Assembly: GCA_964651385.1 (NCBI GenBank)
Contig: CAZYYM010000030.1
Coordinates: 1-34,573, forward strand
DNA: 34,573 nt
Direction: 5' to 3'
DNA from: GCA-001735895 sp964651385
GTDB lineage: Bacteria > Pseudomonadota > Gammaproteobacteria > GCA-001735895
Shown here: positions 1 to 8,288 of the stretch, piece by piece
How positions within the stretch are numbered: position 1 is the first letter of the stretch
Layout: the number at the start of each line of letters is the position of its first letter
The notes under the pieces: model-generated
Seen by the model: the letters and a program-made list of their open reading frames with translations, nothing else
Database searches by the model: none
What the model was told of the DNA's origin: nothing
Made by a program: the position numbers and the translations under genes

Positions 1-1
1 C

Positions 2-1711
2 AAGGGTGATTTAACCGGTTCAATCTCCACCAGTTTTACCGAGTCAGGCGCACTAACAGGCAGTGGAACCCTTGCCGGTAGCATTGATACAATATTTGGA
101 TCGTCTGCCAGCATAGTTCCGGCAGGGAATAACCCAATAGACGGAACGATTACTGTCGCTTTTGGAGATTCGGTTAGTTTAGTCGGCAAGTCCGCAATAG
201 CAGCAACCGAAGCGATAACATTTAGCCCTGGTGCGGCAATTGACTTGGCGGTTCCATTTGCGGTTACTTTATCCGGCAATATTGCAACTGGCGGCGAGAA
301 CACAACCGATCGATTGACGGGTGGTGGAACGCATGGTGGGGGCCGTATTCAGGACGACAAAAACCCGGCTGATATTATTGATTTAGCAACGGGTGAATCC
401 GGCGAATGGGCATGGGTCATCAAGGGATCAGGTGCTGAAGTCGATGGATTTACCTACGACTTTCGATTAGTTGAAAGTGATGGCACTGTATTCCAGACCT
501 ATACTGTCACACCGCAATGGACTATCGGTACGACTGGTGGTGGAATATCCGGCACGATAGCGGCGGCCTTTGGTGATAATGCCACAGTTACTGCCACAGG
601 TGATCTGGCAGGGACTACAACCGTCACATTCGGTGACACAACGGTATTAACAGGTGCCGCAAGTATCGCCGGCACTACATCGATAGCGTTTACTCCATCA
701 GGAATAGCGACAGGATTCGGACACTTAACCACTAGTGAAGCGGTCGCATTTACCACCAGTGGCGCAGTACAAGGCGCAGGCGCTTTGCTGGGTAGTACCA
801 GCATGGTTTTTGCGCAGACTGGTGCTATTCAAGGTACTGGAACGCTTGGAAGTACCACGACAATCAATTTCGGTACGGTTGGAGGGCTATCAGGTAGAGG
901 CGACTTACTCGGTTCACTACCCATAGTATTTGGCACCAATGCTACAATTGCAGGTAGTGGTGCCATAGATGGCACATCGATACTATCTTTCGGCGATGTT
1001 TCAGCATTAATCGGTACAGGAGATTTAGCTGGTAGTACACCCGTTGTATTCGGTTCAGTATCCGACCTGAAAGACGCGAATGGCGGTGCTATTGCAGGGA
1101 CTACCAACGTAACATTTGCCGACTCGGCATTATTGGCTGGTGCGGGAATACTGCAAGGAACATCGGCCACAACATTTACTGAGTCCGGCACCGTTACCAG
1201 CCTGGCTCCAATAAACGGAACTATCAATGTTGCGTTCGGTTCAAGTGCTGGTTTATCAGCCTTTGGGTTCTTATCAGCAACTACACCGCTATCATTTACA
1301 ACAACAGGCGGGTTAAACGGCTCAGGATCGCTGTCAGGCGCTATTAGCCAAACGTTCGGCACCACAGCAATACTGGCGGCGCTTGGTGATTTAAACAGCG
1401 TTACAGCGGTATCATTCGATAGTAATGCCGGTTTAATTAATGCGACGAACTCTATTGCAGGAGTAACATCGATCAGCTTCAGCCTGACCGGTTCATTGAT
1501 TGGCAGCGGTGATCTATTCGGTTCGAGTTCTATTGTCTTTTCATCATTGGCTGATTTACTCAATGGAACGCCGGTTAGCGGAATAAGTCGAGAATTAACC
1601 AGCGAAAACAAAAACAGGAAGTTATCGGCCAGCGGAACCAGCCGGTTGCTATCCAGCAGTAGCGCAAATAAATCAATATCATTCAGGAACAAAAGCAGAA
1701 AATTCACATGA
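2..1711 (+). CDS. Repetitive glycine-rich virion protein, 5' truncated
   Basis: The reading frame is open from the left edge, so the N-terminus lies outside the window; about 569 residues are visible. Most of the chain is a tandem 20-residue repeat with consensus G-x-[LI]-x-G-[ST]-x3-[VI]-x-F-x4-[AG]-x-[LI]-x-G, which would suit stacked beta-strands. A non-repetitive segment at roughly visible residues 98-182 (containing TYTVTPQWTI) interrupts the array and resembles small Ig-like tail or fibre domains. The last about 40 residues are Ser/Arg/Lys-rich. The gene overlaps its downstream neighbour by ATGA and lies directly before the terminase genes, so a tail-fibre-like or head-decoration role is plausible but unproven. 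I do not recognise a specific family. Confidence 0.75.
   Translation, partial: KGDLTGSISTSFTESGALTGSGTLAGSIDTIFGSSASIVPAGNNPIDGTITVAFGDSVSLVGKSAIAATEAITFSPGAAIDLAVPFAVTLSGNIATGGENTTDRLTGGGTHGGGRIQDDKNPADIIDLATGESGEWAWVIKGSGAEVDGFTYDFRLVESDGTVFQTYTVTPQWTIGTTGGGISGTIAAAFGDNATVTATGDLAGTTTVTFGDTTVLTGAASIAGTTSIAFTPSGIATGFGHLTTSEAVAFTTSGAVQGAGALLGSTSMVFAQTGAIQGTGTLGSTTTINFGTVGGLSGRGDLLGSLPIVFGTNATIAGSGAIDGTSILSFGDVSALIGTGDLAGSTPVVFGSVSDLKDANGGAIAGTTNVTFADSALLAGAGILQGTSATTFTESGTVTSLAPINGTINVAFGSSAGLSAFGFLSATTPLSFTTTGGLNGSGSLSGAISQTFGTTAILAALGDLNSVTAVSFDSNAGLINATNSIAGVTSISFSLTGSLIGSGDLFGSSSIVFSSLADLLNGTPVSGISRELTSENKNRKLSASGTSRLLSSSSANKSISFRNKSRKFT
599..1054 (+). repeat. In-frame tandem 60-bp coding repeat
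   Basis: From 599 to 1018 there are seven consecutive exact 20-codon units (60 bp each), starting GDLAG, ASIAG, GHLTT, GALLG, GTLGS, GDLLG and GAIDG, followed by an eighth that begins GDLAG. More degenerate units occur before position 240 and on to about 1570. Conserved positions are the leading Gly, a hydrophobic residue at position 3, Phe at position 11 and a Gly near position 19. The DNA is far more diverged than the protein pattern, which indicates old duplication kept by selection on structure. Confidence 0.8.
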
Positions 1712-1992
1712 ACACGATAAGGCAAGGCGCAACATTCGATTTTGAATCCGGTTTAACCGGCAGCAATATCGATGGTTTCACTGTGACTATGGACGTGATG
1801 CAATATCCAGGCGATACGCCAGCAGTCACCAGGGCTTTGACCCTAAAGGATGAGAAGTACAAAGGCTCATTAACCAGTGCCGAAACCACCCTACTAGCTG
1901 TAGGACAATGGTTTATTCATATCAAAGCTGTGGATAGCGATGAAGACCTGAGAGAACCAATTAAACTTTATGTTACGAAATCATGGCTTTAA
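1708..1992 (+). CDS. Small putative virion protein, 94 aa
   Basis: It starts at an ATG overlapping the TGA of the repeat-protein gene (ATGA), so translation is probably coupled. The protein is beta-rich, with no signal peptide or membrane segment; the segment LTGSNIDGFTVTMDVMQYPG and the ending KLYVTKSWL look like a small Ig-like fold as found in tail or baseplate accessory proteins. It sits between the repeat protein and the terminase small subunit candidate. I do not recognise a family with certainty; a structural accessory role is inferred from position. Confidence 0.65.
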   Translation: MNTIRQGATFDFESGLTGSNIDGFTVTMDVMQYPGDTPAVTRALTLKDEKYKGSLTSAETTLLAVGQWFIHIKAVDSDEDLREPIKLYVTKSWL

Positions 1993-2019
1993 AAGTAAAT
2001 CATTTAAATCAATAATTTA

Positions 2020-2343
2020 ATGGTCAATACAACTAAAAACAAAGGCGGCGCTCCTAAAGGCAATAAAAACGCGGCAAAAAATAAGCCGTGGCAAGACGCT
2101 ATTAACAGGGCATTGGCTCGATACGGCGAAGGTAGCAAGGATGGTGGGCTTAATAAGTTAGCCGATAAGTTATTGATTAAATGTGCAGACGGTGACCTAT
2201 CAGCACTTAAAGAGCTAGGCGACCGCATAGAAGGTAAGCCAGCTCAAAGCGTAACATTAGCAGGTGATGAGGATAACCCACTACACGTCAAAACAGAGTT
2301 AGCAAATAAAGCGTATGACTTCCTCGGTATCAAGCCTAAGTGA
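2020..2343 (+). CDS. Putative terminase small subunit
   Basis: A 107-residue protein with a basic N-terminus containing GGAPKGNKNAAK, a pattern common in small phage DNA-packaging proteins, then a helical section and LGDRIEGKPAQ, which recurs in small-terminase-like proteins. The small subunit recognises packaging DNA and regulates the motor. Its end overlaps the start of the large terminase gene by 29 bp, the expected neighbour. It is shorter than P22 gp3 and I see no classical helix-turn-helix, so the call rests on the N-terminal signature and on position. Confidence 0.7.
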   Translation: MVNTTKNKGGAPKGNKNAAKNKPWQDAINRALARYGEGSKDGGLNKLADKLLIKCADGDLSALKELGDRIEGKPAQSVTLAGDEDNPLHVKTELANKAYDFLGIKPK

Positions 2344-3661
2344 ACAGATAAAAGAGCTGCCTTATATTGAAAAGGTTAAGTTCTTAGACGGTTTAAATGA
2401 GAATGATCTACATGATGTTATCTATAAATGGTCTGGATGGATGGCTAGACCGGCTCAGGAGCTGCCAGAGGGTGTTTGGTCATACTGGTTGATATTGGCA
2501 GGCCGGGGGTTTGGAAAGACCAGAACAGGCGCAGAGACAGTCAGGGAATGGGTTAAGACTAACCAATACGTTAATTTGATTGGTGCAACTTCTGACGATG
2601 CCCGAGATATCATGGTTGAAGGTGAGAGCGGTATATTATCGATATGCCCTCCTGATGAAAGACCATACTATAAAAAGCACGAAGCAAAACTGGAATGGCC
2701 GAATGGTGCGACATCATTAATCTTTACAGCAGACAAGCCAGACAGGCTAAGAGGCAAACAGCATTGCAAATTATGGGCGGATGAGCTGGCGGCATGGCGT
2801 TATATGGACGCATGGGATCAGGCTAAGTTCGGTTTGAGACTGGGCAAGAACCCACAGGCCATTATTACCACAACACCCAGACCGTTAAAAATACTTAAAG
2901 AAATTATCAATGATAAGCGCTCAGTGGTTACACGCGGATCGACTTACGACAACAAGTCGAACCTGGCGAGTACGTTCTTTGACTCGATCATCACCCGATA
3001 CGAAGGAACTCGAATAGGCAGACAGGAACTTAATGCCGAACTACTCGATGACATACCCGGCGCATTGTGGACTCGTAAGAGCATAGACAATCACAGGAAA
3101 AGCCCGAACGCATTACCTGATATGGAACGGGTTGTAGTCGCGGTTGACCCATCAGTAACGAACAACGAAGGCTCAGACGAGACCGGCATTATATGCGCTG
3201 GTAAGGGAACTGATGGCCATGCTTATGTCTGGAATGATTCAAGCGGTCGCATGTCACCAAACGACTGGGGCAAAACATCAGTGAGTTTATATCACTCCGA
3301 AAGTGCCGATGTGATCGTTGCTGAGTCTAATAACGGCGGTGATATGGTTGAAGACACGATTCGGTCAGTCGATGCTAATGTCAATGTGAAACAAGTTAAA
3401 GCATCACGCGGCAAGGTAACTCGAGCTGAACCTATTGCCGCACTCTATGAACAAGGCCGAGTCCATCACGTGGGCTCGCTCGATACACTGGAAGATCAAA
3501 TGGTTTCATTCACAAGCGATTTCGACCGCAAGGCGCAGGGTTATAGCCCTGACCGTGTTGACGCGCTGGTATGGGCAATAACCGAGCTATTTCCGGCAAT
3601 GACAAGGCGCAACCAGGTGAAAGCTACCCAAATTCCCAAAGCAGTAGGCTATTTTAGATGA
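2315..3661 (+). CDS. terL: Terminase large subunit
   Basis: The motor ATPase and nuclease that packages concatemeric DNA into the prohead. Walker A is GRGFGKTR at residues 63-70 and Walker B is LWADE at 153-157 (D156/E157). A C-terminal RNase H-like nuclease domain begins at VVVAVDPS (D278), with further acidic positions in VIVAES and in DRVDALVWA near the C-terminus. Length 448 is normal for a large terminase of the COG5323-like type. The start overlaps the small subunit gene and the stop overlaps the portal start by ATGA. No strong Shine-Dalgarno precedes the ATG, consistent with coupled translation. Confidence 0.95.
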   Translation: MTSSVSSLSEQIKELPYIEKVKFLDGLNENDLHDVIYKWSGWMARPAQELPEGVWSYWLILAGRGFGKTRTGAETVREWVKTNQYVNLIGATSDDARDIMVEGESGILSICPPDERPYYKKHEAKLEWPNGATSLIFTADKPDRLRGKQHCKLWADELAAWRYMDAWDQAKFGLRLGKNPQAIITTTPRPLKILKEIINDKRSVVTRGSTYDNKSNLASTFFDSIITRYEGTRIGRQELNAELLDDIPGALWTRKSIDNHRKSPNALPDMERVVVAVDPSVTNNEGSDETGIICAGKGTDGHAYVWNDSSGRMSPNDWGKTSVSLYHSESADVIVAESNNGGDMVEDTIRSVDANVNVKQVKASRGKVTRAEPIAALYEQGRVHHVGSLDTLEDQMVSFTSDFDRKAQGYSPDRVDALVWAITELFPAMTRRNQVKATQIPKAVGYFR

Positions 3662-5673
3662 CAGATGAACTGCTAGAACAATTCAAACAAGATGCTACCG
3701 ACGATTACGACCAGACGAAGCAACAACGCGAAGATGCCAATCAGGACTTACGATTCATTGGTGTCAAGGGCGGCATGTGGGAGGATTACTTAGAGTCAAC
3801 ACACGGCAGCGACTCGAATAGAGCGAGGCTCGAATTTGACTTAACCTCCGATGCTTTGATGGATTTCGTCGGTGAATGGACAACTAACCGGGCAGGTGTG
3901 ATCTATAATCCTGACGATACCAAGACCAGCGACGACGATGCTGAATTGTTAACCGGCGTGTATCGCGGCGACTTCCGTGAGAATGGTGGCAAGGCATCAC
4001 AAGACCAGGGCATGTTCGAAGCAGCAGCGGCGGGCATGGGTGCTATTCAATTATCAGAAAAATTCGTTGATGAAGAAGACCCTGAGAACGACACGCAGGA
4101 AATTATATGGAAGACCGTCCACAATGCCTTTGATCACGTCATGTTTGATGCCAACGCAAAAGAAGCGGACAAGTCTGACGCTAATTGGGTCACTAAACTG
4201 ACAGGGTTCACGCCTAAAGCGTTTAAAGCTAAATATCCTGACCTAACCCAGTCGAGTGCTTACGTGCCGACAACGAGCTATCAGAACGCTTTCGATTGGT
4301 ACTCAGAACAGTTGATATATGTAGCTGAACGATGGGAAATTAAGCATATCGATGATGAAGTATCGGTTTGGCAGAATGTCAATGCTAATAAAATAAATAC
4401 CTACCCGATGGATCAGTTAGAAAAAGCCCGACCAGAACTAGAAGCGTTCGGATGGGATCATGTTCGAGACCGAAAGATCAAGCGGCAGATAGTCGAGAAG
4501 TCGATATTTACGGGTGATGAATGGATACAGAAACCAAAACGCATAGCGGGTAAGTTCTTACCAATCGTCCCCTTTTATGGCTACAGGGTTTTTATAGGTG
4601 GTAAGGAATACTACTGGGGTTTAATTCGCAAACTGATGGATGGCAACCGCACTGCTAACACATTGATTAGCAAGCTCGCCGAGACCTCAGCGGCCAGTGC
4701 CAACGATATTAATATCTATCTCGATGAACAAGTGGAGGGTAAAGAGCTTTTATTGGCTGACAATACCGATAAAGCCTACCAGGTCATTAACAAGGTCATT
4801 GATGAGTCAACCGGTCAGTCGGTTCCTATGGGGCCAGTTGGGAAGATAACATCGCCACAGGTTGACCAGTCAGCACTCGCGGCATTGGATACTATCTTCA
4901 ATTTCATGCAACAAAAACGCGGTGTTCAGCAGGACACTATCGATCCAGACGTTTCAGGAAAGGCGGTTAATGCTCTAATAAAACAGAAGAACCTCAAGAC
5001 TCAGATCATATCGAATAACTTCATCACTTCACTGGGACATATCGGTAAAGTCTATCGGTCGAAAGCTGCCGACCTGTATACAAAAGCGATGATGAAAAAG
5101 TCCATCGGTGATGATGGAACGGTGAAGACTATAGAATTAAACACTATTTCAATGGACCCACAGTCTGGCAATCCTATCAATATGAATGACCTATCCAGAG
5201 GCCGGTTTAGTGTCACGGTTGACGTAGGCCCACAGTATGAGACTGAGCGGGAAGCAGCGGTTGAATCCATCGAGCGCGTTATCGAGAAGCTGCCGCCAGA
5301 CTCACCGTATCACGGCCCAGCTTTGGCAATGTGGATACAGAATATCAATGGTCAGGGCTTGAGACCTTTGCAGCAATTCAACCGTAAAATAATGATTCAA
5401 CAGGGTTTGGTTGAAGCGGAGACCGACGAAGAAAAGCAAATGGTTCAGTCTATGCAACAGCAACAAGACCCGAACGCAGAACTAACCAAAGCAGCAACCG
5501 AGCAACAATTGGCAGAAGCAATGAATTTACAAGCGGCAACCGTCGATAAGATAGCTAGTGCGAAAAAGAAAGAAGCAGAAACAGAGGAAATATTGCAAAA
5601 CCTTAATGGAGTGCAAAGACTAAAATTTGACCCAATGACAGGACAATTAAGTGCCGATAGTAACGCTGCCTGA
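3658..5673 (+). CDS. Portal protein, P22-like
   Basis: 671 residues, against about 725 in P22 gp1. It forms the dodecameric portal ring at one head vertex through which DNA is packaged and ejected. The N-terminal part (QDLRFIGVKGGMWEDY, then LEFDLTSDALMDFVGEWTTN) and the mid-region (WKTVHNAFDHVMFDANAKEAD) match the P22-type portal family rather than the lambda or HK97 families. The C-terminal end (about residues 590-650) is rich in Gln, Ala and Glu and probably helical, comparable to the P22 barrel region. ATGA overlap with terL; the next gene starts inside its 3' end. Confidence 0.92.
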   Translation: MTDELLEQFKQDATDDYDQTKQQREDANQDLRFIGVKGGMWEDYLESTHGSDSNRARLEFDLTSDALMDFVGEWTTNRAGVIYNPDDTKTSDDDAELLTGVYRGDFRENGGKASQDQGMFEAAAAGMGAIQLSEKFVDEEDPENDTQEIIWKTVHNAFDHVMFDANAKEADKSDANWVTKLTGFTPKAFKAKYPDLTQSSAYVPTTSYQNAFDWYSEQLIYVAERWEIKHIDDEVSVWQNVNANKINTYPMDQLEKARPELEAFGWDHVRDRKIKRQIVEKSIFTGDEWIQKPKRIAGKFLPIVPFYGYRVFIGGKEYYWGLIRKLMDGNRTANTLISKLAETSAASANDINIYLDEQVEGKELLLADNTDKAYQVINKVIDESTGQSVPMGPVGKITSPQVDQSALAALDTIFNFMQQKRGVQQDTIDPDVSGKAVNALIKQKNLKTQIISNNFITSLGHIGKVYRSKAADLYTKAMMKKSIGDDGTVKTIELNTISMDPQSGNPINMNDLSRGRFSVTVDVGPQYETEREAAVESIERVIEKLPPDSPYHGPALAMWIQNINGQGLRPLQQFNRKIMIQQGLVEAETDEEKQMVQSMQQQQDPNAELTKAATEQQLAEAMNLQAATVDKIASAKKKEAETEEILQNLNGVQRLKFDPMTGQLSADSNAA

Positions 5674-6682
5674 TGGTAAGGAGATAGAATTTCCGGAGGG
5701 TATGAGCGCTTCTCAAATACAATCTTCATTAGTGCCGGGAACCCCGGCGGGTGAAATGATAGGAAATTTATTAGACCCTAAAAGCATGAGGGCTTACAAG
5801 GAAGTTGCTGCCCCCTATGTTCGAATGGTAGAGGAAATTGTAAAAGATATTATTCCTGTTAGCTCGCAGCTAAGGTCTGTTGATAGAATGAATGAAATAA
5901 TGAATAGGGATGATAGTAAAGATACGCCTATCCGGAGATTTTTAAATAATGCTGACATAGCCTTAGAGGGGTTAGGATTAGGTGCGGATTTTGTTCCTGG
6001 ATTAAAGGCGGCAGGCATAGCCGCGGGATCACTAATACCGCTCATGGCCCGTAAGGGTGGCGCTACTTTACCAAGAGTGATGAGAAGCCAGGCCGGGGTT
6101 GTTGGTGCTCCAAATATAACTCGGTTAGATAGGGCTAAATCACAAGGTTATGATACTGAAAATATTTGGTATCACGGGACATCAAAAGATTTCGATGCTT
6201 TCGATCTATCTAAAAGCGGAGATTTAACAAACTCGCCAGCGGCATCCAGGGCGGTATTCGCGAGTAATGATAAAAGCAAAGCTGCGGAATTTGCAGAGTT
6301 ATCTGCCAATGAAAAAGGGGGTGATCCGAAAGTTATATCAATGTATGTACGCCCCGATAAAGTAGCAAAAATTAAATGGGATGATCATTTTGATATACCT
6401 ATGCGGTCAGGTAACGGCCAAAGGCTGTTGGCGCAATTAGTAGATAGTCTTGGAGACCAGGGTTTTGATGGTGCTAGAATTTTAGGGGATGATGGGGTGA
6501 AAGGCGGGGTTTCTGAAATATTAGCTGTCACTAAACCGGAAAAATTAAGAAGGATTGACGCGGATTTTAATGACGCGGATTTTGGTAGAAACGGGTTGCT
6601 TCTTGGCGCTGGCGGATCGGCGGTGATTGCATCGGAAACACTCGACCGGAGAGATAACCCTTCCGGCGTGGATGAATTGTAA
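5651..6682 (+). CDS. Putative virion-associated ADP-ribosyltransferase (ART-PolyVal-like)
   Basis: 343 residues. The GTG start at 5651 lies inside the portal gene, with AGGA about 7 nt upstream. The N-terminus MPIVTLPDGKEIEFPEGM is a type often found at the start of ejected or polyvalent phage proteins. Residues 172-312 look like an ADP-ribosyltransferase fold: WYHGT (H175), VFAS (202-205) and SEILAV (E289) followed by LRRIDADF occupy the places of the H-Y-E style motifs of ART-PolyVal domains. A Gly/Ala-rich stretch sits at 115-130 and another near 316-323. ARTs transfer ADP-ribose from NAD+ to a target; phage T4 packages one (Alt). Its 3' end faces a macrodomain gene. Activity is inferred, since the central Tyr is not conserved. 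Confidence 0.68.
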   Translation: MPIVTLPDGKEIEFPEGMSASQIQSSLVPGTPAGEMIGNLLDPKSMRAYKEVAAPYVRMVEEIVKDIIPVSSQLRSVDRMNEIMNRDDSKDTPIRRFLNNADIALEGLGLGADFVPGLKAAGIAAGSLIPLMARKGGATLPRVMRSQAGVVGAPNITRLDRAKSQGYDTENIWYHGTSKDFDAFDLSKSGDLTNSPAASRAVFASNDKSKAAEFAELSANEKGGDPKVISMYVRPDKVAKIKWDDHFDIPMRSGNGQRLLAQLVDSLGDQGFDGARILGDDGVKGGVSEILAVTKPEKLRRIDADFNDADFGRNGLLLGAGGSAVIASETLDRRDNPSGVDEL

Positions 6683-6726
6683 ATATCCGCCATAGCAGGG
6701 GACATTGCAAGCAGTCGGTTTCTTAT

Positions 6727-7305
6727 TCATTTCCATGATTTCATCTGGTAAGCCGGTTTGTGATGTCTCCCGCATTCACATATCGGGAACCAATCGAGTC
6801 TTTCTGGAAACATAGGGTGTAAGGCCAGCTCCCATTGATTGCCGCAGCAATTATATACAACGAAATCATCAGGAACGGCAGGAGATGACAGACCAGGGTA
6901 CAGCGTTATATCGATAGGACTATCTATTATTTCTTGCTGAGCAATATTATTTGCTAAATCAACAGGGAAGCCATAACACCCTGTACCAATTGCGGGTATA
7001 GCTACTGAATTAATAGAGTGACTGATACATGTCTGAATAATTGATTTATAGCAACTAGACAATAAATCAATTTCATTATGTAGACCGCCTTTCCAGATAG
7101 GTGAGGCTGTATGAATAATGTTATTGAACATCAAGCCTGGTGCATCACTAATAAAAGATGACCCTGTAGCTAGTTGCCTGGGCAGGTTGATAGGTTTTGA
7201 TAATTTATTTCTTATCGCCCCATCAAGCCCGTTACCGCCCATCAATGTTGAGTTAGCCGGGCATACTATAGCCGTGGAAAACGAATTAAAAATATTGTTT
7301 TTCAT
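6727..7305 (-). CDS. Macrodomain protein (MacroD-type) with C-terminal Cys/His tail
   Basis: 192 residues on the opposite strand to the virion genes. Residues 12-31 (AIVCPANSTLMGGNGLDGAI) match the ADP-ribose-binding signature NAANxxLxGGGGVDGAI, with N18 and D28 kept. IIHTASPIWKGG (63-74) and IPAIGTGCYGFP (103-114) are the other two MacroD-type hallmarks. Such proteins bind ADP-ribose and often remove it from proteins or nucleic acids. After the fold comes a tail with C153/C154, C176/C178 and H181/H182 that could bind zinc. The first N of the usual NAAN is C15. An in-frame TGA three bases upstream of the preceding codon leaves ATG 7305 as the only start, without Shine-Dalgarno. It converges on the ART-like gene. 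Confidence 0.88.
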   Translation of the reverse strand: MKNNIFNSFSTAIVCPANSTLMGGNGLDGAIRNKLSKPINLPRQLATGSSFISDAPGLMFNNIIHTASPIWKGGLHNEIDLLSSCYKSIIQTCISHSINSVAIPAIGTGCYGFPVDLANNIAQQEIIDSPIDITLYPGLSSPAVPDDFVVYNCCGNQWELALHPMFPERLDWFPICECGRHHKPAYQMKSWK

Positions 7306-7310
7306 AAGTC

Positions 7311-7319
7311 ATTATAACA
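7311..7319 (-). promoter_or_regulatory. Extended -10 promoter of macrodomain gene (leaderless)
   Basis: Reading leftward, 7319-7311 is TGTTATAAT, a perfect TGn plus TATAAT extended -10. Only five bases (GACTT) separate it from the ATG, so transcription would begin at or within a base or two of the start codon. No convincing -35 is seen, as extended -10 promoters allow. Confidence 0.6.
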
Positions 7320-7396
7320 TACATTGATTTTATCTAAAAATCGTAAGTAATTGATATTTAAGAAGTTTAAGAAGGTTTAGCGGCCCTTTTTTTATG

Positions 7397-7418
7397 CCTG
7401 CTATATGCAGGTTTTTTT
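7397..7418 (+). terminator. Rho-independent terminator before the scaffold leader
   Basis: Stem CCTGC (7397-7401) pairs with GCAGG (7407-7411) around a 5-nt loop, followed by seven T (7412-7418). It would end rightward transcripts coming from terminase, portal and ART unless they are antiterminated. The stem is short, so efficiency is uncertain. Confidence 0.55.
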
Positions 7419-7425
7419 ATGTCTA

Positions 7426-7485
7426 CGTGAGACTAATCACGGAAGGGGAAACCCTTACTACTCGAAACCATGACGAGGTTACAAC
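7426..7485 (+). promoter_or_regulatory. Structured 5' leader of scaffold gene
   Basis: Three small hairpins follow one another: CGTGA/TCACG (7426-7441), AAGGG/CCCTT closed by a GAAA tetraloop (7443-7456), and CTCG/CGAG (7461-7477). The last includes part of the GAGG Shine-Dalgarno (7475-7478) of the gene starting at 7486. This could regulate scaffold translation; P22 scaffolding protein is known to control its own synthesis after transcription. The regulatory role here is inference. Confidence 0.4.
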
Positions 7486-8283
7486 ATGAGTGAAGCACAG
7501 GCGATACAAAGCGACGAATCAGTTATTGAAGACACTGAAACAGCCGAAGTGGTTGAAGAAGTTGAAGAAGTTGAAATAGTTGTCGCGGGTGAGGATGAGC
7601 CAACCTCAAAACCCAGACCTTCTGGTTTTCAGAAGCGACTCGGTAAAATGAAAGCGAAGATTGATGCTTCTAATACGGAAGCCGAAGAAGCCAAACGCAG
7701 GGCGGATGCGCTTGAGGAAGAAAACAAGCTGTTGAGAATGGCCCAACAGCAAAAAACCTCAAACAACCGGCCTGACGAAGACGACTTTGATAACCGTGCA
7801 GACTATCTAGCGGCAGACCAGAAATGGACTGACGCCAGAGCCGAAGCGATAGCGGTTGAGAAATTCAACCAGCTTAATCAACAGAATCAATCGCAACAAA
7901 CTCAGACACAAAGCAGGGCGGCACTAAACAGGCAAATCGATGCTCATTATGATCGAAGCGCAGAACTTAAAGTGCCGGACTACTCTGAAACTGAGGCAGT
8001 AGCAGCGGATATACTCGGTGATGATATCGCCGAGCAGATCGTTGCGAATACGGATAATTCCCATTTGGTTATGTATCACCTTGGGAAAAACCCTGGAAAG
8101 GCTGAACATTTGAAAGAGTTACTTGCAACGGAACCCATGAAAGGAGTGCTGGAAATTGGCAGATTGGCCGGTAGTTTATCGGTTCGGTCTAAATCTAATA
8201 CTCCCGATCCGGAACAACCGGTAGACCCCGGCAGCGGTATATCCAAATCCGAACGTGGGCCAAAGGGAGCCACTTATGAGTAA
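7486..8283 (+). CDS. Scaffolding protein
   Basis: 265 residues, immediately before the coat gene, the P22 position of gp8. The first 40 residues are strongly acidic (EVVEEVEEVEIVVAGEDE), followed by KPRPSGFQKRLGKM and a coiled coil at about 60-90 (AEEAKRRADALEEENKLL), then a Gln/Asn-rich linker and a helical C-terminal part. This composition fits a P22-type scaffold, which organises coat assembly and leaves the prohead. Sequence similarity to P22 gp8 itself is not obvious to me; the call rests on position, acidity and coiled coil. GAGG lies 7 nt before the ATG. Confidence 0.8.
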   Translation: MSEAQAIQSDESVIEDTETAEVVEEVEEVEIVVAGEDEPTSKPRPSGFQKRLGKMKAKIDASNTEAEEAKRRADALEEENKLLRMAQQQKTSNNRPDEDDFDNRADYLAADQKWTDARAEAIAVEKFNQLNQQNQSQQTQTQSRAALNRQIDAHYDRSAELKVPDYSETEAVAADILGDDIAEQIVANTDNSHLVMYHLGKNPGKAEHLKELLATEPMKGVLEIGRLAGSLSVRSKSNTPDPEQPVDPGSGISKSERGPKGATYE

Positions 8284-8288
8284 ATATT

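Noticed and set aside
599..1054. Regular 60-bp repeat as a CRISPR array
   Set aside because: Units are diverged at DNA level, lie in frame, and there are no conserved repeat and unique spacer blocks.
829..1725. Long open frame (298 aa) on the minus strand opposite the repeat protein
   Set aside because: It mirrors the 60-bp coding repeats of the plus-strand gene, has Pro/Ala/Val-rich composition typical of such shadows, and has no ribosome site.
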